DNA from: GCA-020345945 sp964596985 | GTDB lineage: Archaea; Thermoproteota; Bathyarchaeia; RBG-16-48-13; GCA-020345945 | Length of the DNA: 64,000 bases | Assembly: GCA_964596985.1 (NCBI GenBank) | Contig: CAZQWG010000002.1 | Span: 372,001-436,000, forward strand | Direction of reading: 5' to 3' | Shown: positions 18,071-25,232 of the stretch, in pieces | How the letters are laid out: each line of letters begins with the position of its first letter | Position numbering within the stretch: position 1 is the first letter of the stretch | Translations under genes and position numbers: made by a program | The notes under the pieces: model-generated | What the model was told of the DNA's origin: nothing | The model's database searches: none | The model's input: the letters and a program-made list of their open reading frames with translations, nothing else

Positions 18071-18715
18071 ATGATGGAAGACGTAAAAGAATGGTACCTG
18101 AATAAGGTCGTGACGAGAACCCTCTCCTCCCTAGAGAAGAATGGGTTTAAGGCAGAACAGGTGGCTGACAGGAAAGAGGCACTTAGGTGGCTTATGTCTA
18201 GAATCTCTGCCGATGCGAGGGTTGGGGTAGGCGGGTCTGTGACGCTTAGAGAGATAGAGATAGTGGAGGCACTTGAGCAACGCGGAAACACTGTCTACCA
18301 ACACTGGAGGAAGGGGTTATCCTCGCAGGAGAGAGACGAGATCAGAAAGAGACAACTTACATCCGACGTATTCCTGACCAGTAGCAACGCGGTCACAGAG
18401 AACGGTGAACTGGTGAACATCGATGGAGCCGGCAACAGGGTCGCGTCGATGATATACGGGCCGAGTCAAACAGTTGTCGTCGTCGGTGTCAACAAGATAG
18501 CGAAGGACCTAGAAAGAGCGTTGGATCGGGCTAGGAACGTCGCGTCTCCAATGAACTGTAAAAGGCTCAAACGAAAGACCCCCTGCGTCAAGACAGGCAG
18601 GTGCGAAGACTGTGATTCCCCGGACAGGATCTGCAGAGTAGTGACCATTATCGAAAGGAACCCCGTGAAGAGCGACATCACGGTCCTAATTGTAAGGGAA
18701 TATCTTGGATTCTAG
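18071..18715 (+). CDS. LUD-domain protein (LutC/YkgG family)
   Basis: A 214-aa LUD-domain protein. The core reads ARVGVGGSVTLREIEIVEAL, then VFLTSSNAVTENGELVNIDG and later VVGVNKIAKDLERALDRAR, typical of the family. A cysteine set in the C-terminal third (MNCKRLKRKTPC, GRCEDCDSPDRIC) may bind a metal or cluster. Bacterial LutC works in lactate oxidation with the iron-sulfur protein LutA, but stand-alone LUD proteins of this form are of unknown function. It lies about 100 bases upstream of the MtrH-like gene on the same strand, so it may belong to the methyl-transfer module. Confidence 0.85.
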   Translation: MMEDVKEWYLNKVVTRTLSSLEKNGFKAEQVADRKEALRWLMSRISADARVGVGGSVTLREIEIVEALEQRGNTVYQHWRKGLSSQERDEIRKRQLTSDVFLTSSNAVTENGELVNIDGAGNRVASMIYGPSQTVVVVGVNKIAKDLERALDRARNVASPMNCKRLKRKTPCVKTGRCEDCDSPDRICRVVTIIERNPVKSDITVLIVREYLGF

Positions 18716-18817
18716 CTCCCTAGAAACCCGTACAGTCACAAAGTAGTCGTCTAACCAAGGTGGGCAGTTGAAAAACACATAAGAGATAATCAAGGTTTCA
18801 GGACTGGTCTCGATTTT

Positions 18818-19738
18818 ATGTTCAAGTTTGAGAAGGATCAGAAGATCTTCGAGATAGGCAAAGTCAGGTTAGGGGGCCAACCTGGAATGCTTCCCACCGT
18901 CATGGTTGGAAGCATCTTCTATCTGGGGAGTAAGGTCGTCACCGACCAGAAAGAAGGACGATTTGACAAGAAAGAAGCACTCAAGGCCCTAGAAAAAGAA
19001 GGGGAAGCATCGCTGAGAACGGGTAACCCCCGAATCATCGACGTCAACGGCGAATCGGGAGACGCGCTTGTTAGATTCATCGATTTTGTCGCTGAGAAGA
19101 CAGATGCCCCCTTCATGATCGACGGAGTGAGTGCAGAAGCACGAATTGCAGCTACCAAACATGTCGCTGATGTCGGTCTGGCTGAACGAGCCGTCTACAA
19201 TTCGATCAGCTCGGATACCAAACCCGAGGAAATCGAAGCTATAGATCAGACAGGTTTGAGGTCGGCTGTCCTCCTCCTCTTCAACAAGAGGAAACCTACG
19301 GTTGAGGGTAGACTGGAGATGCTCCGTGGAGACTATGGAGAAGACGGGTTGTTGAGGATGACGGAAACTGCTGGGATAGACAAGCCGCTTGTTGACACGA
19401 CGGTTCTCGACGCTCCAGATATTGGACCGGTTGCGAAAGCGGTGTACCTTGTCAAGAAGGAATTCGGCATACCTTCCGGATGTGGCGCCCATAACGCAGT
19501 CGACAAATGGCATCAAAGGAAGAAACTGGACAAGACAAGCAAGCTACTGGGAAACACCGTAGCACACACATTTCCTATTGCGATGGGAGCGGACTTCATG
19601 CTGTACGGGCCGATAGAGAACGCGTCGGAAACATACACTGCGTGTGCTTTGGCTGACGCCTACGTCGCGTACAACATGAGGCAGGAATTCAGGATCAAAC
19701 CCTTGACCAAGGAACATCCTTTATTCAAGATCTTCTAA
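18818..19738 (+). CDS. MtrH-family methyltransferase (corrinoid to tetrahydropterin)
   Basis: A 306-aa homologue of tetrahydromethanopterin S-methyltransferase subunit H, a TIM-barrel pterin-dependent methyltransferase. Characteristic stretches are IGKVRLGGQPGMLPTVMVGS at the N-terminus, PFMIDGVSAEARIAATKHV and GIPSGCGAHNAVDKW. No other mtrA-G genes accompany it. Instead it is followed by a corrinoid protein and a UroD-type methyltransferase, as in MtvABC/MtoABC-type demethylation systems, where an MtrH-like enzyme moves the methyl group from the corrinoid to tetrahydrofolate or tetrahydromethanopterin. Methylotrophic or O-demethylating use is an inference from context. Confidence 0.88.
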   Translation: MFKFEKDQKIFEIGKVRLGGQPGMLPTVMVGSIFYLGSKVVTDQKEGRFDKKEALKALEKEGEASLRTGNPRIIDVNGESGDALVRFIDFVAEKTDAPFMIDGVSAEARIAATKHVADVGLAERAVYNSISSDTKPEEIEAIDQTGLRSAVLLLFNKRKPTVEGRLEMLRGDYGEDGLLRMTETAGIDKPLVDTTVLDAPDIGPVAKAVYLVKKEFGIPSGCGAHNAVDKWHQRKKLDKTSKLLGNTVAHTFPIAMGADFMLYGPIENASETYTACALADAYVAYNMRQEFRIKPLTKEHPLFKIF

Positions 19739-19890
19739 GGAGCCACCTAGACGCTGTCTTACAGTCATGCACGCCTTCCTTTAGGGGAGTATAGGCGCTA
19801 TCATTTGTCCAAATGAATATTAGAAATCACCAAGGAAGAAGTGTCAAGGTTATGACAACAGAACCTTGAGAAGTTGGGGAGAGAACTATT

Positions 19891-20523
19891 GTGACGCTTG
19901 AAGAGCTTGGACTTGCTGTATCGGATGGAGACGAGAACAAGGCCAAGGTTTTGGCTGAGCAACTACTCAAAGAAGGAGTGTCGCCGGATGATTTGATCGA
20001 GAAGGGTCTGGCGCAGGGACTGCGTACCCTCGGAGAGAAATGGGTTGCGGGAGAAGTCTTCTTAGCAGAGGTCATGCTCGCCGTTACCGCCTTCGAGGAG
20101 GTGAACGCGGTTCTGAGAACGCATCTGAAGTCGGAAGATGCGGAGATGCTTGGAACCGTGGTCATAGGTACCGTGGAGGGGGACATCCACTATATTGGCA
20201 AGAATATTGTGGCTACGATGTTGGAAGCTGCCGGATTCAAGGTCATAGATGTCGGTGAGGATGTGTCGGTCGACAAGTTCTGCTCGGCTGTCGGTTCAGC
20301 CAAACCAGCCATTCTGGGGATGTCTTGTCTCATTTCGCCTGCTCTTCACCAGATGAAAGAGGTCATAGACGAATTGAAGGCAAGGAGTCTTCGGGACGGT
20401 CTCATAGTGATGGTGGGCGGTCCACCTCTGAGCCCGGAATACGCGGAAGAGATCGGTGCAGACATATACACGAGCGACGCCTTCGAAGCCGTAGTGAAGG
20501 CAAAGGAGGCTGTCGCACGTTGA
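19891..20523 (+). CDS. Methyltransferase cognate corrinoid protein (MtaC/MtbC/MtvC type)
   Basis: A 210-aa cobalamin-binding protein. An N-terminal helical cap (about residues 1-85) is followed by a Rossmann B12-binding domain with DIHYIG at 98-103. His100 is the lower cobalt ligand of the base-off/His-on form (DxHxxG). It shuttles the methyl group between the substrate methyltransferase and the pterin methyltransferase. The start is GTG with GGGGAGAG upstream. The stop at 20523 is two bases before the next gene's ATG, so the two are translationally coupled. Confidence 0.93.
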   Translation: MTLEELGLAVSDGDENKAKVLAEQLLKEGVSPDDLIEKGLAQGLRTLGEKWVAGEVFLAEVMLAVTAFEEVNAVLRTHLKSEDAEMLGTVVIGTVEGDIHYIGKNIVATMLEAAGFKVIDVGEDVSVDKFCSAVGSAKPAILGMSCLISPALHQMKEVIDELKARSLRDGLIVMVGGPPLSPEYAEEIGADIYTSDAFEAVVKAKEAVAR

Positions 20524-20525
20524 GC

Positions 20526-21701
20526 ATGACGCCCAGGGAAAGGTTCCATAGTGTGGCGTCGCATCCCCCTAAGTGGCCTGACCGAGTGTGCATAGAGTTC
20601 CCAGGGGCCAGTATTACAACGAACATCGTAGATCAACCCCCCTACGGCTACCGTGCTTTGTGCGAGTACCTCGGCATCACCGACTATCCTCCGCCCAGAT
20701 CCCACTCCGTTTGGGGTGGCGTCTTGAATGTCGACGAACGGATACTGGAGAAGTTTGGAGTCGACTTCAGGTATCTTCCACGCAGTGAGGAGCCCCCAGA
20801 GGTACTCCCTAATGGATACGTTAGGGTAAGACGCTATTTCGGCGCTCTGTGGAAACCAGCTTATGGACGCTACAGCGTGGTTCCGGATAGAGAGACGCCG
20901 GCACGCCACCTGAAGACGGTAAAGGACATAGAAGACTACCCTTACTGGCCTGATACAGAGAGCTCCAAGGCACGAAGTGAAATGGAAAGGAAGGCAGACG
21001 AGCTCGGTAAGATCGCCAAGAAACTGCACGAAGAGACCGACTACGCCATATCCGCCACACCCGGATCGTATGACGACGAACGTTATCGCTGGCTCCGCGG
21101 CTTTGACCAGTGGATCATAGACATGAAGAGGAATCCCGAGTTCTATCACGCTTTCGCCGGCAAGATGCTGCAGGTAGGCATGGATAAGAACGAAATAGTC
21201 CTCAACGCAATCGGCGACTACATCGATAGGGCTATGGTCGGCGATGACTACGGGACTCAGACCGGAGGCATGATCTCCCTCGAAGACTTCAAGGAGTTCT
21301 GCAAACCCTACCACAAGAAGAGCTTCGACCTGATAAGGAAGTACTCGAAGGCCAAGATCCAAATGCACAGCTGCGGATCCGTACACATGTATATCGCGGA
21401 TCTCGTGGAGATCGGACTCGACATAATAGGACAGCAGATAGGATTCGCGAAAGACATGGAACCCGAGAAGTTGAAGAGAGACTATGGAAACATAGTCACC
21501 TTTTGGGGCGGAATGGACACGCAGAGAGCCCTAGTCCATTGGGCACCGGATCAAGTCAAGGAATGGACGAAGAAATGCATCCGAACACTCGCCCCAGGGT
21601 ACATCGTAGCCCCAAACCACACCATAGAGAGGGACACACCACCAGAGAACATCTGGGCCGTTCGTGAGGCGATCGAAGAATTAGGGGCATTCGAGAAGTA
21701 G
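20526..21701 (+). CDS. UroD/MtaA-family corrinoid methyltransferase
   Basis: A 391-aa member of the uroporphyrinogen-decarboxylase/MtaA/CmuA superfamily. The zinc-site motif HSCG (His281, Cys283) near the C-terminal half marks methyltransferases rather than true UroD, which lacks these ligands. Family members transfer methyl groups from methanol, methylamine, aryl methyl ether or chloromethane proteins. The frame is open from 20325, but coupling to the corrinoid gene and AAAGGAGG at 20502-20509 support a start at TTG 20520 or ATG 20526. Probably the substrate-side O- or S-demethylase of the module. The methyl donor cannot be named from sequence. Confidence 0.88.
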   Translation: MTPRERFHSVASHPPKWPDRVCIEFPGASITTNIVDQPPYGYRALCEYLGITDYPPPRSHSVWGGVLNVDERILEKFGVDFRYLPRSEEPPEVLPNGYVRVRRYFGALWKPAYGRYSVVPDRETPARHLKTVKDIEDYPYWPDTESSKARSEMERKADELGKIAKKLHEETDYAISATPGSYDDERYRWLRGFDQWIIDMKRNPEFYHAFAGKMLQVGMDKNEIVLNAIGDYIDRAMVGDDYGTQTGGMISLEDFKEFCKPYHKKSFDLIRKYSKAKIQMHSCGSVHMYIADLVEIGLDIIGQQIGFAKDMEPEKLKRDYGNIVTFWGGMDTQRALVHWAPDQVKEWTKKCIRTLAPGYIVAPNHTIERDTPPENIWAVREAIEELGAFEK

Positions 21702-21749
21702 GTAGCCGATCGTTACTCGAATCTGCAATAGTTCCCGGTCTCGTAGCTT

Positions 21750-21971
21750 TCACGCATATGCGGTAACGGTTGTGTACGAAAGCAGATAGAGGATTAAGAA
21801 CAGAACCCCTGCTTTTCTATCCACTTTCCCTCTCGTTGCAATTAACAATACCACGATGGTGGAGTGGAAGCCAGAATCGAGTATAGACCGTGACGAGTCT
21901 CCCGGGTATCATTGATATGCAGAAGAACTGACCGACCCCGATGGCAATCGTGACCTCGACTTTCTAAACAC
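21750..21971 (-). pseudogene. C-terminal remnant of a cation (Na+/Ca2+-type) exchanger
   Basis: The minus strand encodes a membrane-protein tail split over two frames. First is VTIAIGVGQFFCISM; after a frame change comes STIVVLLIATRGKVDRKAG, continuing to a hydrophobic helix and a TGA at 21750. The second half has the charged loop plus final helix typical of CaCA-family exchangers. No start or N-terminal half exists upstream. This is best read as a decayed gene fragment. The assignment rests on a short stretch. Confidence 0.4.
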
Positions 21972-21986
21972 CCAATAGAGATTTGC

Positions 21987-22187
21987 TTACCTTAACCTTC
22001 TCCTCCTCTTTACCAGCTTCTTCTTGCATATGTCACAATGGTCCGGGCTGTCGTTTTCTCTCTGCTCTAGGGGTCCGAAATAGTATCCGTGACGTCCACA
22101 AAGTGACATGCTGTTGACGAAATAATGGGCTTTCCTAGAGTTCTTTGGAAAACCCCAACCTTCCTTACCCAATGCTCGGCCTCCCAA
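21987..22187 (-). CDS. Small zinc-binding protein
   Basis: Up to 66 aa. The core KAHYFVNSMSLCGRHGYY followed by CDICKKKLVKRRRR gives one Cys-x2-His plus one Cys-x2-Cys, a compact zinc site with a basic tail. Similar small KAHYF...SLCG proteins occur in archaea (recalled, not checked). The first codon is TTG at 22187, and the true start is uncertain. Function unknown; nucleic-acid binding is plausible from the basic C-terminus. Confidence 0.6.
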   Translation of the reverse strand: MGGRALGKEGWGFPKNSRKAHYFVNSMSLCGRHGYYFGPLEQRENDSPDHCDICKKKLVKRRRRLR

Positions 22188-22567
22188 GAGAAACCGATTC
22201 TTTCTGGTTCTGCTACAAGACGAGTATTCTTCGCTGGGCTAGTTTGTCCCAACTATCGCAGGTTCAATACAACAGTAGCCTACCCCATTCATCACCGAGA
22301 CAATCTCCTTTACCCTGCTGTATCGATCTCGAATGGATCGTCTCGATCAGTCCGAGAGCCCTCCAGACTCGTCTGTGTTCGTAACCCTACTGGCAGAGAC
22401 TATTCTCGTCGTGACCGTCTCCCAAGAACCTGTGTGCATTTGTCCCGCTATCGGTTCACGTTCAAACAGAAATCACGATTAGTATATTTAATTATAGCGA
22501 CATATCGACAGACTGTTAGAAACCCTCATCAAGGTGCACTTTGCTTGTCGCATACTGATGTACGGTT
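22188..22567. other. Intergenic region upstream of the winged-helix gene
   Basis: 380 bases with no convincing gene. A long + strand frame here (22125-22604) has an erratic residue mix and overlaps two better-supported genes. A TATA-like stretch lies at 22483-22495. Confidence 0.5.
22483..22495 (+). promoter_or_regulatory. TATA-like box upstream of winged-helix regulator
   Basis: TATATTTAATTAT about 75 bases before the ATG at 22568, in a locally AT-rich patch. Consistent with an archaeal promoter. Confidence 0.4.
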
Positions 22568-22846
22568 ATGTCCACGACTTCTCTGTTCAACGAGAGGGCC
22601 CTAGAACTCTTGATGCATATGTATCGAAGGGAAACCCCAGCCAAGATTACAGAGCTAATCGCTGAGCTCCCGTTCGGTCAGACCGCGGTCTATAACGCGT
22701 TGAAAACCCTCGAACAGTTTTCACTCGTAGAAGAAGAGATGACGAAAGGGTTCCCGCGAAGTAGGCTTCTCAGACTGTCAGAGAAGGGAAGAAAGACTGT
22801 TAAAAAGCTAGAAGAACTCGCAGAGATCCTTGAACTACCGCTATGA
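22568..22846 (+). CDS. Winged helix-turn-helix transcription regulator
   Basis: A 92-aa single-domain winged helix of MarR/ArsR type. The recognition-helix region is PFGQTAVYNALKTLEQFSLV, followed by a wing containing PRSRLLRLSEKGRKTVKKL. It likely represses a nearby promoter as a dimer. Before the transposon inserted at 22945/27408, it would have lain about 190 bases upstream of pyrG on the same strand, so a role in pyrG control is possible but not shown. Confidence 0.82.
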   Translation: MSTTSLFNERALELLMHMYRRETPAKITELIAELPFGQTAVYNALKTLEQFSLVEEEMTKGFPRSRLLRLSEKGRKTVKKLEELAEILELPL

Positions 22847-22937
22847 CCTTACGTGGAGAGAATTGTGTATGTACCCCCGTGTTCTATCCATGAACGGTTA
22901 AATCGAGACCTACTTCTCCTGGAGGATATATCTGTTC

Positions 22938-22945
22938 CGGGTTCA
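22938..22945 (+). repeat. Left copy of 8-bp target-site duplication
   Basis: CGGGTTCA directly abuts the left terminal inverted repeat and is repeated exactly at 27408-27415 directly outside the right one. Confidence 0.85.
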
Positions 22946-22998
22946 GGTTCTGTTAACTTGTCGGCACGTTGGTCTGCCTGTTAACTCTCGGCACATGA
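22946..22998 (+). repeat. Left terminal inverted repeat (53 bp)
   Basis: Begins GGTTCTGTTAACTTG and ends GCACATGA. It is the exact reverse complement of 27355-27407. Internally it holds two direct copies of a motif of the form CTGTTAACT..TCGGCAC(G/A)T, about 28 bases apart, which look like paired transposase-binding sites. Confidence 0.92.
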
Positions 22999-23020
22999 GA
23001 TTCAAACTAGATCAGTTAAG

Positions 23021-23030
23021 AAATATATAT
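23021..23030 (+). promoter_or_regulatory. TATA-like box for the transposon cargo operon
   Basis: AAATATATAT just inside the left repeat. Its centre is 22 bases before ATG 23048, so transcription would start near the first codon or run into a very short leader. Confidence 0.45.
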
Positions 23031-23047
23031 TGAGTGTAATTATCATC

Positions 23048-23203
23048 ATGATGGGATTAAGGATGTCCGACGAAAAAGGCAAAGAGAAGAGACCTGTCAA
23101 GCCTAAAGATTATGGGGAGGTCGTTTGGGCATATATTGAGGAATCAGAAGGTTCGTCAGATAGGATAATCACGAAAAGAAAAAGGCAAGAAGAAGGCAAA
23201 TAG
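23048..23203 (+). CDS. 51-aa charged cargo protein
   Basis: Frame of 51 codons beginning MMGLRMSDEKGKEKRPVK and ending in a basic tail (ITKRKRQEEGK). The central part KDYGEVVWAYIEESEG may be one helix. Translation might start at the third Met (23063), behind GGATTAAGG. It ends two bases before the TTG of the 3-TM gene, so the two are co-translated. No family recognised. A small soluble partner or antitoxin-like protein is possible, but only from position. Confidence 0.5.
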   Translation: MMGLRMSDEKGKEKRPVKPKDYGEVVWAYIEESEGSSDRIITKRKRQEEGK

Positions 23204-23205
23204 TA

Positions 23206-23730
23206 TTGACTGAAGAAGATGACCATGAAAAGGTCAGAATCTTCGAAAAACTAGCTTTTGATTCTCACTCAGAGTTGCTAAGCATATCTAGACGACTTGA
23301 CGACAAGATACATAACATGATTGTTTTCTTGGGCTCATTAATTGCAGTTCTTCTAGGGTTAAGTTATTTCATACTAGAGAATCAATTTTACGGAACGATT
23401 CGAGAGCCCTTTATTCAGATATTTCTGACTACTATTATTATCAGTGCTGGATTCTTCGTATTTGCACTTCGCACCTTGGTATCTGCATATAGAGCGAAAA
23501 AGGTTCCAATATTCAATGTGGCTAATCTAATCAATGAAGCATCAAATGAGGATTCCTACGAAGTAAGGATCAATGTTCCATATACCATTTCGCAAGAGGA
23601 TTTGAGATGGTCGAAAAGAATCAAACAAACAGGTACCGATTTGAATAAAGCCATCAATAGGACGAAATATGGTATCTATCTCATGATGCTGTCAATCGTC
23701 CTTATCTTTGTGTCACCATGTTTCAGGTAA
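23206..23730 (+). CDS. Three-TM cargo membrane protein, unknown
   Basis: A 174-aa protein with an acidic N-terminus, two close hydrophobic helices (about residues 37-58 and 70-92), a soluble loop and a third helix at the C-terminus (about 153-172). The TTG start overlaps the end of the 51-aa gene region. The layout (charged helix, DDKIHNMIVFLGSL, then paired helices) loosely recalls small membrane effectors such as SLATT or PycTM proteins, but I cannot show homology. Codon use is AT-rich, unlike the flanking chromosome. Confidence 0.6.
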   Translation: MTEEDDHEKVRIFEKLAFDSHSELLSISRRLDDKIHNMIVFLGSLIAVLLGLSYFILENQFYGTIREPFIQIFLTTIIISAGFFVFALRTLVSAYRAKKVPIFNVANLINEASNEDSYEVRINVPYTISQEDLRWSKRIKQTGTDLNKAINRTKYGIYLMMLSIVLIFVSPCFR

Positions 23731-23887
23731 TGCCTCGATAAAGACTGTTCGTTAAACTCTTTCTTATTTGTTGTATTGATCTCGGTACTGTGGCTCTTCG
23801 CCAGTTATGGAGGTTGTAAAAAATAAAAATCGTCAGATGAAAAATTAAGGAATCACGCTAGAACGAAAAAACAGTTCGTTTTATGAG

Positions 23888-24931
23888 TTGAATGTGCTGT
23901 CTATGAATATATGCCACAGGCAAGCAAAACAAGCAGTCTCAATAATACTTATCGTTCTTGTATTCTATGGTTTTCTTTGGCGGTTTTCCTATACGCCACA
24001 AAAGGTAACTAAAGATATTCCAGTTCCACTCCGTGAGGCTTGGAGCTTTCAAGACGAAGGGACGAGAGAAAAGAGGGAAACATCAAAGATCAAGAACATA
24101 GATGATGATTTTGCTCCTTCTGGATATGGGACTACTAAGAATAATGATTACTATCTAAATGATGAATCTGAAAGTTACTTTGATGCATTGACCGTCTATT
24201 TTGATGTCGGAAGATATAACGATAAGGACTATACTCCTTATCTCAACCTTACCATTAGAGTAGGCGACTCAAGAGAAGGGCTTCATCATTATGCGGTTAT
24301 ACAGACGTATGACGAATACGATAGTAGAAGTGGTTATTATTATAGCACAGACTATAGTGACATAGATGATCCTACAAAGAAGCCTTACTGCATACCGTTT
24401 AGTGCAGATGGCGAATGGACCAACGTAACTGAAGAAATAAGACACGAAATATTTGAGAAAGAAGAGTTTTGGATAACGATTAGGTTTTGGAATGCGCAAG
24501 TAGACAAGGTATGTCTTTCTCTACGTTTTATAGAAAAGGTGGAAAGCCCTACGATTAGTGAATTATTCGATGGTACAATAAAACTAGGTCTTCTGTTGGT
24601 TCTAACCTTGTTTCTTTTGATTTGGTTCTTCAGTGAAGGAGCGTCCAAGAATGTGGAACGAGGTTTTTGGGACATGATTAAGGAAGTTGCCAATCCAGTT
24701 CTCGGATTTATAGCAGGCTGCGTTGGTACGGGAGCATTCTTTTACACATTTGCACACACGCTTCTCAAAATCTGGAATGTTGAAAATATCGTTTCGTCAC
24801 CACCATTACCGCTGTTAAAGGAAAGAATTTTAGCATCTGATTATTATGCTGTTATTTTGACTGGAATTTTCCTAAACTTCCTCTTTGCAGCTTATCTTTC
24901 TTGGAGAATATATGAGAATAGGAAGTGTTGA
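23888..24931 (+). CDS. Cargo membrane protein with large extracytoplasmic domain, unknown
   Basis: A 347-aa protein. One N-terminal helix (about residues 15-33) is followed by about 185 residues rich in Tyr, Asp and Ser with beta-strand character (a possible jelly-roll-like ectodomain), and then three helices (about 224-247, 270-295, 317-340). The ectodomain contains LTVYFDVGRYNDKDYTPYL and similar strands, plus two cysteines that could pair. The stop at 24931 adjoins the HNH gene start (24933), indicating coupling. No family recognised. Confidence 0.6.
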   Translation: MNVLSMNICHRQAKQAVSIILIVLVFYGFLWRFSYTPQKVTKDIPVPLREAWSFQDEGTREKRETSKIKNIDDDFAPSGYGTTKNNDYYLNDESESYFDALTVYFDVGRYNDKDYTPYLNLTIRVGDSREGLHHYAVIQTYDEYDSRSGYYYSTDYSDIDDPTKKPYCIPFSADGEWTNVTEEIRHEIFEKEEFWITIRFWNAQVDKVCLSLRFIEKVESPTISELFDGTIKLGLLLVLTLFLLIWFFSEGASKNVERGFWDMIKEVANPVLGFIAGCVGTGAFFYTFAHTLLKIWNVENIVSSPPLPLLKERILASDYYAVILTGIFLNFLFAAYLSWRIYENRKC

Positions 24932-24932
24932 A

Positions 24933-25169
24933 ATGGTATTTTCAGAGAATACTATAAGGCGTGCGTGGAGCAGGGCAGGAGGACGTTGTGAGTGTCGTCG
25001 AAGGACTCATGGTCATCGCTATATCAGGTGCAACAAAGAACTTGTATGGGGAAATAGAGGTCGAGAAGGTCGAGGAAAATGGGAGGCTCACCACATAAGC
25101 CGCACGGGTGGCGATGGGCTTTCCAACTGTGAGATTCTTTGTTGGGACTGCCATAGCAGAACTATGTAA
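24933..25169 (+). CDS. HNH endonuclease
   Basis: A 78-aa HNH nuclease. The catalytic core is WEAHHISRTGGDGLSNCEIL with the histidine pair at 53-54 and Asn65, closed by CWDCH at 70-74. Zinc ligands include Cys19, Cys21 and Cys33 upstream. The protein is essentially the bare nuclease domain, with an N-terminal basic helix (ENTIRRAWSRAGGRCEC). ATG 24933 is chosen because an upstream frame start at 24885 lies inside the preceding gene. As the last gene of the cargo operon it could cut DNA for the element or act as the effector of a defence unit (inference). Confidence 0.75.
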   Translation: MVFSENTIRRAWSRAGGRCECRRRTHGHRYIRCNKELVWGNRGREGRGKWEAHHISRTGGDGLSNCEILCWDCHSRTM

Positions 25170-25232
25170 CTTTTACAGAGAGAATTGGATGTCGCGACTG
25201 GTCTATTACATTCGTTTCCTATGCTTTAATCA

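Noticed and set aside
22125..22604. 159-codon + strand frame
   Set aside because: Erratic residue mix, overlaps a zinc protein on the other strand and the winged-helix gene, no ribosome site.
22930..22960. tRNA T-arm-like CGGGTTCA, possible tRNA attachment site
   Set aside because: No acceptor or anticodon arms can be formed around it; it is explained better as a transposon target duplication.
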